A DNA stretch of 42,792 bases from Branchiostoma floridae (GCF_000003815.2 NC_049985.1:17427099-17469890), one strand, 5' to 3'; shown: positions 1-11,062, numbered from the stretch's first letter. Program-made: numbers and translations. Notes: generated from the sequence alone by a model not told the origin.

Positions 1-660
1 GTGAACCAGGTATACGTGGGTACTGACCATGACCATTACACACGCCCCTGCTCTGGCGCTGATGGCACACACGGCTTACTGACTACGCCTTGTCTCTTGT
101 TTAACTCCAAACCCACATGCCCCAAGGCTCACCTGCTGGCGTCACAGCACACCTGGGTACGTGCACGCCAGGTGGAAGCACCGGTTCGACTGATCCAGCG
201 GACTTAATGCAGGAACGTTAACGTCACAGTGTAACTAGATACAGTCTTGTACGTCATGGCATAAAATACAAAGATTACACCTTCTTCTGTTAACGTTTAA
301 GTTGTATTAAGCAATACTCCATTTATTACACGTACATGTCCGGGGCTAACATGTTGCATGTACACGCATGTAACATTTGAAATAATAGTGAGAGATACAA
401 TTAAATACTTCATTCTATTAGATGTTTTACTACATTCTATGATTAGTAAATATAGCTGTGTTCGCTTTGAGGCAGTGACAGACGAATCTAGCAATGTCTT
501 ATATTTTGTGGATTCCTTGAATTTCACATCGTCGTGAACCAAGACAGGCTAGGAATGATTTTGCTTCTATTTCTGTTTAATCATCCTTTGATTCATTAAC
601 CACTGTCTTATTGCCATTTGATTCATATTCCTTTGTGTAACCTGACTTCCTCCCATTGCC
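1..660. other. Non-coding stretch, nothing recognised
   Basis: Short open frames only, none with a recognisable protein motif. The sequence becomes AT-rich after about 230. I see no gene, RNA or repeat that I can support. Confidence 0.5.
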
Positions 661-667
661 GTTGCTC

Positions 668-775
668 ATTGCTCATTGAAAACATGTATGACATCCGATA
701 CGTCCTTGTCTAATTAAGTTTTGGATTAATTAGATTAGAGCCTATCGAATGTCATACATGTTTTCAATGAGCAAT
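668..775. repeat. Perfect 27-bp inverted repeat (hairpin)
   Basis: The arm at 668-694 (begins ATTGCTCATTGAAAAC) is repeated exactly as its reverse complement at 749-775, with a 54-base AT-rich loop. A perfect match of this length is unlikely by chance and suggests a small foldback or MITE insertion. No coding sequence lies in the loop. Confidence 0.8.
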
Positions 776-1586
776 AACCTGATTTAAACACCCCCAACCT
801 AAACCCACATGTATATAGAGAGAGGGGGATGAACCTGACAATTTGCAGGAGAGGGATGGATGAGTTTAATATGTGAGATGTCTCACACGTCTGCGCCTGC
901 GCCAATCGCCTCTCGATTATGAGACGGAAGCAATTGTGATTTGACTTTGACCCTGAGAGGTCACGGTTTGGCGCGGAGCTAATGCTAATGGCCTGTCAGG
1001 GGAGCATCTATTTGGAGGGAACACTTCTCATTTCCCTGGAGCAGCCTTTCCGCTGGAACACCTTCATTTCCCGAGCACTGGGCTCGTTTGTAGTACATCA
1101 TTCTGTCAAGTCAAGAAAGTAATCAAAACCGAGAGATGTGACCACCTCATGTTTCTGCTATTATATAGCCTAGTTACGCTGCAGCTCTTAACATGGAAGG
1201 AAGTTCTTTTGAAAGACTGGAAATCAAGTATGAGAGCTAAAACATGGGGTTCGCTCATGCTTTAAGCAGACAGTTCAGTTTAAGAAACATCCTGAACAAG
1301 TCACGGTTCTGTTATCCATGTTCCATTTTCATTTCTCTGCAGTCCCGGAAGTCCTTTATGCACAGATTTCCTGACTAGTCAGCCGACTCCTCTCAATAAT
1401 GGAGAACACGACAACATTAGAGGGACACGCACACCTGGCTGTCCTCCACACACCTAACCATGGGTATCATTAGGTCCATAACATTTAGAACTGTTATTAG
1501 CGTTCAGCCATGACCGGTGCGTCGCTCGGTCTGCTGATGTTAGGACTTGTCAATCAGACTGAAAATTCCGCTACTGCGATTTGGCA
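776..1586. other. Unique non-coding sequence
   Basis: No convincing open frame. The part from about 870 to 1080 is of balanced composition, unlike the simple repeats around it, and could be a conserved non-coding element. Nothing in the sequence alone proves this. Confidence 0.4.
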
Positions 1587-1790
1587 TCTCAGACAGCAGC
1601 GTGACGTCACAGATTCCACCACTGCGGGTCCGTATCTCAGACAGCAGCGTGACGTCACAGATTCCACCACTGCGGGTCGGTATCTCAGACAGCAGCGTGA
1701 CGTCACAGATTCCACCACTGCGGGTCGGTATCTCAGACAGCAGCGTGACGTCACAGATTCCACTACTGCGGGTCGGTATCTCAGCAGTGT
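1580..1790. repeat. 48-bp minisatellite, each unit carrying a perfect CRE
   Basis: Four near-identical 48-bp units plus partial units at either side. The 10-base palindrome GTGACGTCAC recurs at 1601, 1649, 1697 and 1745, exactly 48 bases apart. TGACGTCA is the consensus site for CREB/ATF bZIP factors. Because 48 is a multiple of three the array is open in several frames on both strands; these frames are low-complexity artefacts rather than genes. Confidence 0.95.
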
Positions 1791-1886
1791 AACGATGACT
1801 AACCTACAGCGGTGTATGAGGAGCCAAGCCCAAACTTCTTAAGGTCCTCAAGGTTTTGAAAAACCAAGGCGACTAGACACAGTCAC

Positions 1887-1974
1887 CCCCCCCCCCCCCC
1901 CCAATCACCCGGATTCGAACCAGGGCTAGTTCACAAACCAACGCCGCTAACCACTAGGCCAAAAGGTGCCATTA
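1887..1974 (-). mobile_element. tRNA-like SINE head (degenerate)
   Basis: On the minus strand the order is an A-box-like segment (TGGCCTAGTGGTTAG) followed about 35 bases later by a B-box-like segment (GGTTCGAATCC) in a CCTGG/CCGGG T-arm hairpin, then a run of about 18 G (C on the plus strand). This is the layout of a pol III promoter in a tRNA-derived SINE. The acceptor stem does not pair (5' and 3' sevens are not complementary), so it is not a functional tRNA gene. Confidence 0.55.
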
Positions 1975-3080
1975 GCCTGGCTTGTCTGTGGACAGTCTGT
2001 TATAATGGCAATAAGCACATGAAAAGGTCGGACAGACACTAACTGTTGCTCCCTCCCACTACATTAACCTGATAGCCTTTCAAAGTCCTCAACCCACGAT
2101 CACATTACGTCTGGTGAAGGGTTAGTGATGAAGGATCAAATTACGCCTGACGCTGGTTAGAAATTGTGAAGGACCCACCGACACTCACGCATCTTGTTGC
2201 CATGTCGGGATGTTCATATGATGGAGAGGCGAAAACCATTATAATATAAGCATAATACTTAAGTTGGTAAGTTAGAATGCTTGAATATTTTATATGATAG
2301 AACAATAATCCCCTAGTCGTTACTACAGTGAAGCCTGGTTATTCTGTGCTGGATAAGTCTCTGCTGCAGAGAGAATGTATTCATTTTATCGCTCTGTAGT
2401 TGGACTTGTTGCTATTCTTTCAAATGACTTACCTTCCTTTGTTTCAACCATGAAGATGGAGGTAACAGCCGCTGGATGGGTTGCAGTGATTTTAGTTAGG
2501 TGGGGTTATATGCTGGGGTAGCAGATTTGGGCCTCCTGTTTTTTGACCTTGGTACTGCAACAGAATTTTTCTTTCGATATATTTGCTCTTAGACGAGCTA
2601 TATTGTTGATTTGTTAATTCAAATCGAGGTTGTAAATTTGGGCCCCCTAGCTGTTGCTGTGGATCTGCAGGGTCGTTTTTGTGTTAATGTTCACGTATCT
2701 GGTATGTGGGTTGGTATTGTGGCCACGACCGTTTTAAAGTGCTTTTGAACCCTCGGGTGGTTGGCCTTTGTACTGCAGGATGACTTCTTGACTTTAGACT
2801 TGCTGCAAAGCTGAACATTATCATTGTGACCCATTCTAAAACAGTTCCCTGCTTAAAGTCGTGTTTGCTATGTAGATAGTCAGTGTGTGCCCAGTGATGT
2901 CTCAAAGATATTTAGAGGCCCATTAGTGTCCCGAAAACCTGTCTCTCGCCTGGTAACAGGCCACTTCATCTGCCCTGTAACTCAATACGTTCGAAGGAGC
3001 ACATCTGCCTTGTAATAGCCACAACTCCTCGGTAGACATCTCTGGGCCTGTATCAGCTTACAGTTGGAAGGACGCTATCT
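1975..3080. other. Unique AT-rich non-coding sequence
   Basis: No open frame with recognisable protein content. From about 2930 there are degenerate relatives of the 40-bp repeat that follows (short stretches ending in ATCTGCCCTGTA), so the array probably grew out of this flank. Confidence 0.45.
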
Positions 3081-3082
3081 GC

Positions 3083-3515
3083 CCATAACGTGTAGGTGGT
3101 GAGTGTATCTGCCCTGTATCAGACATAACGTGTAGGTGGTGAGTGTATCTGCCCTGTATCAGACATAACGTGTAGGTGGTGGGTGTATCTGCCCTGTATC
3201 AGACATAACGTGTAGGTGGTGGGTGTATCTGCCCTGTATCAGACATAACGTGTAGGTGGTGAGTGTATCTGCCCTGTATCAGACATAACGTGTAGGTGGT
3301 GAGTGTATCTGCCCTGTATCAGACATAACGTGTAGGTGGTGAGTGTATCTGCACTGTATCAGACATAACGTGTAGGTGGTGAGTGTATCTGCCCTGTATC
3401 AGACATAACGTGTAGGTGGTGAGTGTATCTGCCCTGTATCAGACATAACGTGTAGGTGGTGAGTGTATCTGCCCTGTATCAGACATAACGTGTAGGTGGT
3501 GAGTGTATCTGCCCT
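3083..3515. repeat. 40-bp minisatellite, about 11 units
   Basis: Exactly 40-base units (beginning AGACATAACGTGTAGGTGGT) repeat about eleven times with only single-base differences, which indicates recent homogenisation. The 70-residue minus-strand frame overlapping the right end is an artefact of the array. Confidence 0.95.
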
Positions 3516-4361
3516 AGATACTAGATACATCATGTCTGCCCTGTAAAAGCCACAAGTTCGAGTTACCATCCTCCGCCCTGTTATAACCATAACTCCTAGG
3601 CTTTGCTCCACATATAAATACAGAATCTGATGGATTCGCGTACTCTTAACTCCGAGCCGCTCCTGCGTGTTATTTACCGGCGGTTACCCAAAGGTTTGAC
3701 ATTTATAGGCATTACCGCAGTAATGGCCGCATTTGAGATCGCTTCACCAGTTCAGTCACTGCAGCGTTTATATCATCTTATAGATCATGTCCGGCGTGTT
3801 AACTACGCGCGTACGGGAATAAGTGACATTTAAAGGTATTACTGATGGGGATGGTCGGGTTTATCGTACTATGAATGTCAGCATACCGTCTGAGGTTACC
3901 GGTTTGTGTCTATGGTTGCCATAGTAACGGTTTATATCAATAGAGAGCCGAAGATGACATTGACGTTGGTCGTTATAGAAACGTGTTTAACGTCGGGAAA
4001 CTGTTACCTAGCGACATCCCTCGGAATAAAACTGTGCCATTATTCACCTTTGCTATAATATCCTAATAGTTCGATCTGGTGGGTCTGTTCAGATCGCAAT
4101 TGCAACATGAAGTGGTCGCTCTCTAATCGGGAAGATGAGTGATGCTTCAACGTTTTCATGGACTCAGGTGACGCAAAGCGAATTTTATAGTCTCTCACGA
4201 GCGGCCGAGCTGAATAAATGGCTGTGATTGACAAGTTTTGCCGAGTGCGTTCGGGTAACCGGATACATTACAGCACACTCTTTACATGGTCCAAACTGTT
4301 TTCAAACTGCGTACATCTTGTACGCAATGAACTGGCAGCTCACATTCGACGCTAGGGGTGC
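3516..4361. other. Non-coding stretch containing an RFX X-box
   Basis: No credible gene. It contains a strong X-box-like motif at 3915-3928, listed separately. The right end runs into an assembly gap. Confidence 0.4.
3915..3928 (+). promoter_or_regulatory. Candidate RFX X-box
   Basis: GTTGCCATAGTAAC matches the palindromic RFX consensus (RYYNYY, a 1-3 base spacer, RRNRAC) with both half sites complete. RFX sites of this kind drive ciliary genes in animals. No ciliary gene is visible nearby, so its function here is unproven. Confidence 0.4.
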
Positions 4362-4544
4362 NNNNNNNNNNNNNNNNNNNNNNNNNNNNNNNNNNNNNNN
4401 NNNNNNNNNNNNNNNNNNNNNNNNNNNNNNNNNNNNNNNNNNNNNNNNNNNNNNNNNNNNNNNNNNNNNNNNNNNNNNNNNNNNNNNNNNNNNNNNNNNN
4501 NNNNNNNNNNNNNNNNNNNNNNNNNNNNNNNNNNNNNNNNNNNN
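4362..4544. other. Assembly gap (183 N)
   Basis: Unknown bases; open frames that cross this run are meaningless. Confidence 1.
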
Positions 4545-4767
4545 CGGCGATCGTAGAATTCGGTAGGAAAAACTCGTGAAAATGGCCAGGAGAGAAGAAC
4601 AAGGTTAGCTTGGCTGCACGGCCGACCAACTTCTCTGGTAGCGACCCCCCTCCCCCACCCCTGCAATTTGTTCTCCCTATAATGGCAGCTTAAAGTCAGT
4701 CTGGAAGAGACTAAAGTTGGACAGGAGACAAATGACCAGAACCCGCTTCACCTTGGCTTCAGAAACG

Positions 4768-4925
4768 TAACCGTGCAGTTATTCTATTACTCAGGACCGT
4801 GCAGTTATTATCGTGGGTACTCTATTCCACACGGTCCGCGCCTATCCCTACCTATCAGAAACACAACCGTGCAGTTATTCTCGTACGGGCACTCTATTTC
4901 ACACGGTCCTCACCTATCCAACACA
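4768..4925. repeat. Degenerate tandem repeat
   Basis: Three imperfect copies of a segment built around CCGTGCAGTTATTCT and ACTCTATTCCACACGGTCC, with variable spacers. It is probably an old, decaying minisatellite. Confidence 0.55.
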
Positions 4926-5123
4926 CGCTGTGGTTCCCTGCAGTCCCGTTATCACAGAGCTATCTATAACAACACTTTCATTACAGGATCGGAGGGACCA
5001 CATCTTTCATGTTTTACATTAGGTGTAAGGTCAGAGCCGGTCAAGGATAGCAATTTATCAGGCGTGCACTCAGAACTCACTACTTCACACATGGGGTTGA
5101 GTAAAGTATGCTTTCGGTGCGCG

Positions 5124-5385
5124 ATGTGTGTGTGCGTTTGTGTGTGTGTGTGTGTGTGTGTGTGCGTTTGTGTGTGTGTGTCTGTGTGTGTGTGTGCGTG
5201 CGTGCGTGTATAAAATGCATGTACGTGTGCGTCTGTGTGCGCGCGCGCGTGTGAGCTTGCGTGTTGGTGTGCGTACGCGTGTGTGTGTATGTGTGTGTGG
5301 GTGTTTGTGGGTGGGGTGCGTGTGTGTGGTGGGAGGAGGGGTGCGCGCGGTCGCGTGCGTGCTCGTGTGCGCGTGTCTGCATGTC
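5124..5385. repeat. (GT)n/(GC)n alternating microsatellite
   Basis: About 260 bases of almost uninterrupted alternating purine-pyrimidine (GT and GC steps), the type of sequence that can adopt Z-DNA. The long Cys/Val- and His/Thr-rich frames on both strands are artefacts. Confidence 0.95.
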
Positions 5386-5399
5386 TGACCCTGGCCTCC

Positions 5400-6235
5400 C
5401 TGAGTCTACCCTGTTGTCAGAGTGCAATTACAATTTCCAGACATGAAGTTGGTAATCAGTATCACGATAATTACAGCATATTTACCGTCCTGAGGCCGCC
5501 CCTCATCCCAACAGGCGGTAATTCCCGCTGCCATCAGCGCAGATCTCCGCTAATTGTCTGCGTCCCGCCCGCGACCTTCAGGCGCCATTTGCGTCAAGGC
5601 CGGCCCAGCAGGCGGTGCTCGCAGCAGGTCAAATTACCTCTGCATTTCGGAACTTGATCTTCTGATCATGAGTCAACGAACCTACAGAGAAGGTGGGAGG
5701 TCGGGAGGCCATAGTCGACCAGGCGTGACCGGGGTCAAGGGTGTAATTAACATGTTGCTTTCATATACTAAGGAACCTCTTTCACAGTCCAAACTGGGAA
5801 TAGAATGTATCGCCATCGTCACGGGCACATCTGGCGGGTTTTCTTGCTGTGAACCTGTTGTTAGTTTAGAGAAGTTTTGAACCGACCGTTGATAATGATT
5901 TGCGGCGATATTTTCCAAACTTCCTGCGCCGCGCGATGCTGGTTTGTGCGGCACATTTAGCGATGTTCTCAGAATGCCCCCAATTTCCCGTCGCCAACAT
6001 CAAACGACGCGACTTGTTACAAGGGCCCGGCCGTAACGACGGGATCCCAGCGGTAATTTGGAATTAATTGGAAAATGTGATTAACTGCGCGTCAGGGCTT
6101 GAGCACAGGATCTCAGGAGTCGGCTGATTGGAGCTGATTCCGTCATGGAGACGCCTGATCGCTCAGGTATCAAGGTGCTTTGTTATTGATTAGGGAGTGT
6201 TAGAGACGCGGATTAGATACGTCAGTCCGTGGATT
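5400..6235. other. Complex unique sequence, possible regulatory region
   Basis: There is no credible open frame. Composition is balanced and contains repeated homeodomain-type TAATT/AATTA cores (for example around 5411, 5549 and 6051-6068). It differs sharply from the simple repeats on both sides and could be an enhancer or conserved non-coding element; only cross-species alignment could decide. Confidence 0.35.
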
Positions 6236-6237
6236 AT

Positions 6238-6418
6238 AACGTTACGGTCGTGGATTTATGAACGTCACGGCCGTAGATTGATGAATGTCACGGCCGTGGA
6301 TTGGTGACTGTCATGGCCGTGGATTGATGAACGTCATGGCCGTGGATTGATGAATGTCACGGCCGTGGATTGGTGATTGTCATGGCAGTAGATTGATGAA
6401 CGTCATGGCCGTGAATAA
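6238..6418. repeat. 23-bp minisatellite, about 7.5 units
   Basis: Units of 23 bases (core CACGGCCGTGGATTGATGAA) repeat from 6241, with scattered C/T changes. Most units hold the palindrome CACGGCCGTG or its variant CATGGCCGTG. Confidence 0.9.
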
Positions 6419-6834
6419 ACCTCACTAAGGTACAATGTATCATAGAAGTTGACATACAGCCGTGGACCCCACAGCCGTGCAAGTCTTCAATCTATGGATT
6501 CAGAAATAGTTCAAATATTGCAACACCTTCTAGCCCAGCAGGAAATAATTTGTATATCCCAGCAAATTACAGTATACCTTTTTTTAACTTGTGAAAGCAA
6601 GCACAGAATCATTTGTTACCGTCTGTTCCGTTCCTCTGCAGCAGTACTGGTTACTCCTAGTTACAGCAGGAAACTATCAATAGACTCTAAAAGATACACT
6701 CTGACATTTCTTCTCGCTGGATGCGGAAATATTGGGTTACTTGTTATTAGCTCTCGCCAGATGCAAAGATTGGGTTATTTGTGTTTCCCGCTATAAACGG
6801 ATATTGAGCTACTTGTTATTTCTTCTCGCTATAT

Positions 6835-7186
6835 TGAGTTAAGCTAAGTGCACATCCAGTCGGACGTGCAAATACGTGCTGTTAAAGTGCCAAAACATGG
6901 GCAATCTTTTTGGGATCCATAAATGGTAAGTACCGCCTCCGTGCGAACTCGTAGGGAATCCGACGGATTTTGGCACACGCAGACACGCCGTAGAACTTTA
7001 TAATTGCGTGCAGGCAAAACTTTGTGTGCCATCGGGCTGCGGATTTGCTCCCGGTACGTGCCAGTACGGGCGACGCGCCTGCCCTGTACAGCCTGAACGT
7101 TTTCAGAAATACGTGGCGGACGTGGCCTCCAAAAAAAGTACGGACAAATTGCACGTACGGCGGGTTGTGCCCTCAGCTTAACTCAA
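6835..7186. mobile_element. MITE, copy 1 (shared with 13345-13648)
   Basis: The two ends are imperfect inverted repeats: the left end (TTGAGTTAAGCT then AGTGCACATCC) mirrors the right end (GTTGTGCCCTCAGCTTAACTCAA on the plus strand). The interior aligns in the same orientation with a second copy near 13345: both hold GTGCCAAAAC, ATCTTTTTGGG, a GAACTCGTA..GGAATCCGA block and GCAGAC..GCCGTAGAACT-like text. Short length, terminal inverted repeats, no ORF and two copies in one window make it a non-autonomous DNA transposon. Confidence 0.75.
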
Positions 7187-7915
7187 GTTTGTTTCATTGA
7201 TTGCGCATGCGCTCAGAAGTAACAGTTGTTTTGTGGCAGCTTGTACGGCGTCTCTACAACTAATGGCCGTTCTGTCTGTAGTTATAGTTATTCTGTCCCG
7301 ATCAGATAGTCTGGACAGGCAAACACAAGAAGCTGAGACACGATCTGGTGACGATGCGTCCCTCCTGTCACGGCAGGGCGGGTTTATTTCTGTTTCATCT
7401 TCCACAAGGCTGCGATATCTTCACATCTAACGGTACCCACTGCACTGTACATATATTAGGTACAACATACACATTTTTTCTGACTGTATATATTTATGAA
7501 CATTGCACCACGGGTGATAAATTCGAGCCTTAACTTTTATAGCAGCTTTATTTACATGTCCATGTACGTCCGCAGGGTTGGGGGAGCATTCCTTCTGTAC
7601 TACCCCCACTTCTGTCAGACAGATCGCTCCAGCAAGAGTTACTGTTTGACTCTGATCAGATAAGGGAAACAGTCCTACAGCCGTCGCGACGCTGCGGCAC
7701 GAAGTTGCTTTGTCCGTCGCGATGCGCGGTCTTTAATCATGGCGATGCATAACGTGGCTGGGAAGGCAGAAACATCCGGGCTCTTAGCAACATGACGAGC
7801 GGCCACGTCACAGGCGCGTCACAGGCCGCCAGCATCCCAAAGGGATGGTTATTCCCGGCACAAATACACAACATGTCTCACTCACAACATGCCGGGAATG
7901 TACAGAGGCACAGAT
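7187..7915. other. Unique non-coding sequence
   Basis: Overlapping short frames near 7180-7430 on both strands have no recognisable motif. I see nothing else that I can support. Confidence 0.4.
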
Positions 7916-7916
7916 G

Positions 7917-9215
7917 TCATATCTCTACAGTTACAACATATCCTGTCCCTACAGTTACAACATAGCCTGTCCCTACAGTTACAACATACCCTGTCCCTAC
8001 AGTTACAACATAGCCTGTCCCTTCAGTTACAACATAGCCTGTCCCTACAGTTACAACATACCCTGTCCCTACAGTTACAACATACCCTGTCCCTACAGTT
8101 ACAACATAGCCTGTCCCTACAGTTACAACATACCCTGTCCCTACAGTTACAACATACCCTGCCCCTTCAGTTACAACATAGCCTGTCCCTACAGTTACAA
8201 CATACCCTGTCCCTACAGTTACAACATATCCCGTCTCTACAGTTACAGCATACCCTGTCCCTACAGTTACAACATAGCCTGTCCCTACAGTTACAACATA
8301 GCCTGTCTCTACAGTTACAACATAGCCTGTCCCTACAGTTACAACATAGCCTGTGTCTACAGTTACAACATACCCTGTCCCTACAGTTACAACATACCCT
8401 GTCCCTACAGTTACAACATAGCCTGTGTCTACAGTTACAACATACCCTGTCCCTACAGTTACAACATAGCCTGTGTCTACAGTTACAACATACCCTGTCC
8501 CTACAGTTACAACATACCCTGTCCCTACAGTTACAACATAGCCTGTGTCTACAGTTACAACATAGCCTGTGTCTACAGTTACAACATACCCTGTCCCTAC
8601 AGTTACAACATAACCTGTCCCTACAGTTACAACAAAGCCTGTCCCTACAGTTACAACATAGCCTGTCCCTACAGTTACAACATACCCTGTCCCTACAGTT
8701 ACAACATAGCCTGTCTCTACAGTTACAACATAGCCTGTCCCTACAGTTACAACATACCCTGCCCCTATAGTTACAACATACCCTGCCCCTGTAGTTACAG
8801 CATAGCCCGTCCCTACAGTTATAACATAGCCCGTCTCTACAGTTACAACATACCCTGTCCCTACAGTTACAACATAGCCTGTCCCTACAGTTACAACATA
8901 GCCTGTCTCTACAGTTACAATGTAACCTGTCCCTATAGTTACAACATGCCCTGTCCCTACTGTTACAACATACCCTGTCCCTACTGTTACAACATACCTC
9001 ACCCTACAGATTGCAACTTATCCTGTCCCTATAGCTACAAAATATCCGGTCCCTAAAGTTATAACATGCCCTGTCCCTGTTGAGTTACAACATACCCTGT
9101 TTCTACAGTTACAACATGCCCTGTTCCTACAGTTACAACATAGCCTATGTCTACAGTTACAACATACCCTGTCCCTATAGAGTTACAACATATCCTGTTT
9201 CCACAAGACTTTCCT
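7917..9215. repeat. 24-bp minisatellite, about 50 units
   Basis: Units of 24 bases (CTACAGTTACAACATA then CCCTGTCC or GCCTGTCC) run for about 1.25 kb and decay toward the right end. Because 24 is a multiple of three and the unit has no stop in several frames, it produces long open frames on both strands (about 400 residues plus, 360 minus). These lack any non-repeat domain and a plausible gene context, so I do not call a protein. Confidence 0.95.
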
Positions 9216-10234
9216 TATCCCTTTCCACATTATAAAAAAGAAACAGTTCCTATAGATTTAATCCCGAGTTAACAGAGTAGTACCACCCCAAAGCGCGTTT
9301 CCACTAGTCCGGCATTCCGCCGTATCCAATGGTTACATCTCTAGTCTCACGCTATCATCAGCACCGGCGCACAGACATGTACCATATATATAATCAGCGT
9401 GGCGAGACGGACTAGATTACAGGGTAAACACTGTTATTACGTTATTCTGCAAGATGCTCGGGTTGCGACCTTTGATTTAGTAAAACTGGTTCCGTAAGCA
9501 CTTAGTCAATATTCGCTTCAATCCACGAGCTCGCACAGATATAAAGACTTGAATATTACATGAGCTTCAATAAACATCGTATATCTTATTCCTGGCCAGT
9601 TGGACATTTAACCCATTGATGCAGGCTCACAGTAGATCACGGCGTACTTTTAGAAATGTTACAATCACAGAATGCTGGCAATGATAGAGCTTTGGTATTA
9701 TGATATAAGTCCCTCCAAAAAAGGCAATTTTTATGACCGCACTTTTGGATTAATATTTACAACATTTGCCATGGTCTGCAAACCACATGCGCAGCTGTAA
9801 CGTACAAAACACGCAGCTGTAACGTACCACACACGCAGCTGTAACGTACACCACAGCAGATTAAGCTTAAGCCGTCCTAATGGCTCTGCTTACCACTAAG
9901 CTAGGTGAGTTATGTCAGGTACACATGAGACTCATAGTTTTGCCACGATAGGTAATGACGATAAGACACTCACGTCAACACGCCGGCAGGTGTATCTGGG
10001 CAGGGAAGTCAGCCAGCCGGAGATGCTTCTTTCTTTCCTTCTCTTTCCTTTTCGTAACGTTTATATGAATGTTTTCTTGTTTTTCACGAGAGTTGATATC
10101 ATGGACGCCAGTTCTCCCGTTAGTTCACGTGTAATTCCCAATGCCCTGTCCGTGTGAGTGCATGTGTAGGACCGGGTCACCAGGTGCAGCTCCCATTGTC
10201 CGTTCCTTGCACACGTGCAGGTCCGGCATCAGCC
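9216..10234. other. 3' flank of the KCTD gene, non-coding
   Basis: No credible open frame. It holds a small triplicated 24-bp repeat at about 9787-9852 (CACGCAGCTGTAACGTAC) and must include the 3' untranslated region of the KCTD-like gene. I could not place its polyadenylation signal. Confidence 0.5.
9787..9852. repeat. Triplicated 24-bp repeat
   Basis: Three copies of a 24-base unit with the core GCAGCTGTAACGTAC. CAGCTG is an E-box. Confidence 0.75.
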
Positions 10235-11062
10235 CTACTCCCGCTGGAACACGAACTCGTTGTAGTGGCTCCATGCGCGCTCCGCCTCGTGCACGCCGCC
10301 CGTGCTGCCCGGCCCGGTCTGCACGTTGCTGTACCCCGTCCCGTTCGCCGCCGCGGACGCCAGCGCGAAGCCAGCCTCGGCCAGCATGTCGAAGGCCTGC
10401 TCCAGGTAGGTGTGCTTCAGGTAGAAGCGGGAGGTGTAGCGGTCCGGCATGCCGCGGTCAGGGTCGCGCGACTCGTTCAGCGTGTCGCCGAAGACTTCCC
10501 GCGCCATGTTCACCTTGCCGCACACGAAGATGCGCGCCAGCTTGCGGAACTTGACGTCCGTCACGCCGTTCGGCCCGAACGCGAAGGTTCCGCAGTACCC
10601 GATGGTGATGAAGCCGGGCTTCTTACCGTCCTGTTTGGCCGGGCTGGGCGGGGCGGAGTCGCCGGTCTCCCCGGCAGGTTTGTGCTGGAGAGGCGCTAGC
10701 GTGGCGCGGCCGCACTGCGGGCACTGCGGCACGGTGGCGTTCTGGGACAGGGCTGCCACCATGTCCTTCAGCTGGAAGTGTTCCGCCTCGCGCCGCAGCC
10801 GCTCCTTCTCCGGGAACCCGGCCGGCAGCAGGAGCCGGTCCGTCCGCAGGTAGTCCAGCACGTACCGGAACAGCTGCCCGTCCCGGTCCACGAAGTACCG
10901 ACCCTTACCGTCCCGCGGCGGCTCGCTCCTCGGGCCCGCAGCGAACATCCGGCCGAGGACGGAGTCCGGGTGGCGCCGCAGCGTCTCTAACGACGTGCTG
11001 TAGCTCGTGCCGCCCACGTTCAGCTCCACCACGCCGGGAAACGCCTCACCAGGACCCGACAT
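10235..11062 (-). CDS. KCTD12: KCTD8/12/16-type BTB protein, KCTD12-like (275 aa, single exon)
   Basis: Residues 11-105 form a T1/BTB tetramerisation fold (VVELNVGGTSYSTSLETLRR, then FVDRDGQLFRYVLDYLRT). Residues 106-149 are a Pro/Lys-rich linker with CPQC. Residues 150-275 match the C-terminal H1 domain of KCTD8/12/12b/16: FITIGYCGTFAFG, CGK..MAREVFGDTLNESRD, DRYTSRFYLKHTYLEQAFD, and a WSHYNEFVF end. The protein stops right after H1, as in KCTD12, and like vertebrate KCTD12 it is uninterrupted. In vertebrates these proteins are auxiliary subunits of GABA-B receptors: T1 binds the receptor tail and H1 tunes G-beta-gamma signalling and desensitisation. The ATG at 11060-11062 is chosen; an in-frame extension to 11092 would start with TTG, which is unlikely in an animal. 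The coding part is markedly GC-rich compared with its flanks. Which paralogue of the vertebrate set it equals cannot be told without a tree. Confidence 0.93.
   Translation of the reverse strand: MSGPGEAFPGVVELNVGGTSYSTSLETLRRHPDSVLGRMFAAGPRSEPPRDGKGRYFVDRDGQLFRYVLDYLRTDRLLLPAGFPEKERLRREAEHFQLKDMVAALSQNATVPQCPQCGRATLAPLQHKPAGETGDSAPPSPAKQDGKKPGFITIGYCGTFAFGPNGVTDVKFRKLARIFVCGKVNMAREVFGDTLNESRDPDRGMPDRYTSRFYLKHTYLEQAFDMLAEAGFALASAAANGTGYSNVQTGPGSTGGVHEAERAWSHYNEFVFQRE

Noticed and set aside
1887-1974. Functional tRNA gene
   Set aside because: A and B boxes and a T-arm are present, but the acceptor stem does not pair and a poly-G run follows; more likely a SINE head.
5080-5427. His/Thr-rich and Cys/Val-rich frames
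   Set aside because: Translations of alternating GT/GC microsatellite; the same holds for 12583-12937.
7845-9056. 403-residue plus-strand and 361-residue minus-strand repeat proteins
   Set aside because: Pure 24-bp minisatellite translation, open on both strands, with no non-repeat domain or gene structure.
7917-9215. CRISPR-like array
   Set aside because: The repeats are adjacent without unique spacers and the window is from an animal genome; it is an ordinary minisatellite. The same applies to the 21-bp palindrome array, whose spacers are only 9 bases and repeat themselves.
10141-10853. Plus-strand Arg/Pro-rich frames opposite the KCTD gene
   Set aside because: Shadow frames caused by the high GC content of the real minus-strand gene.
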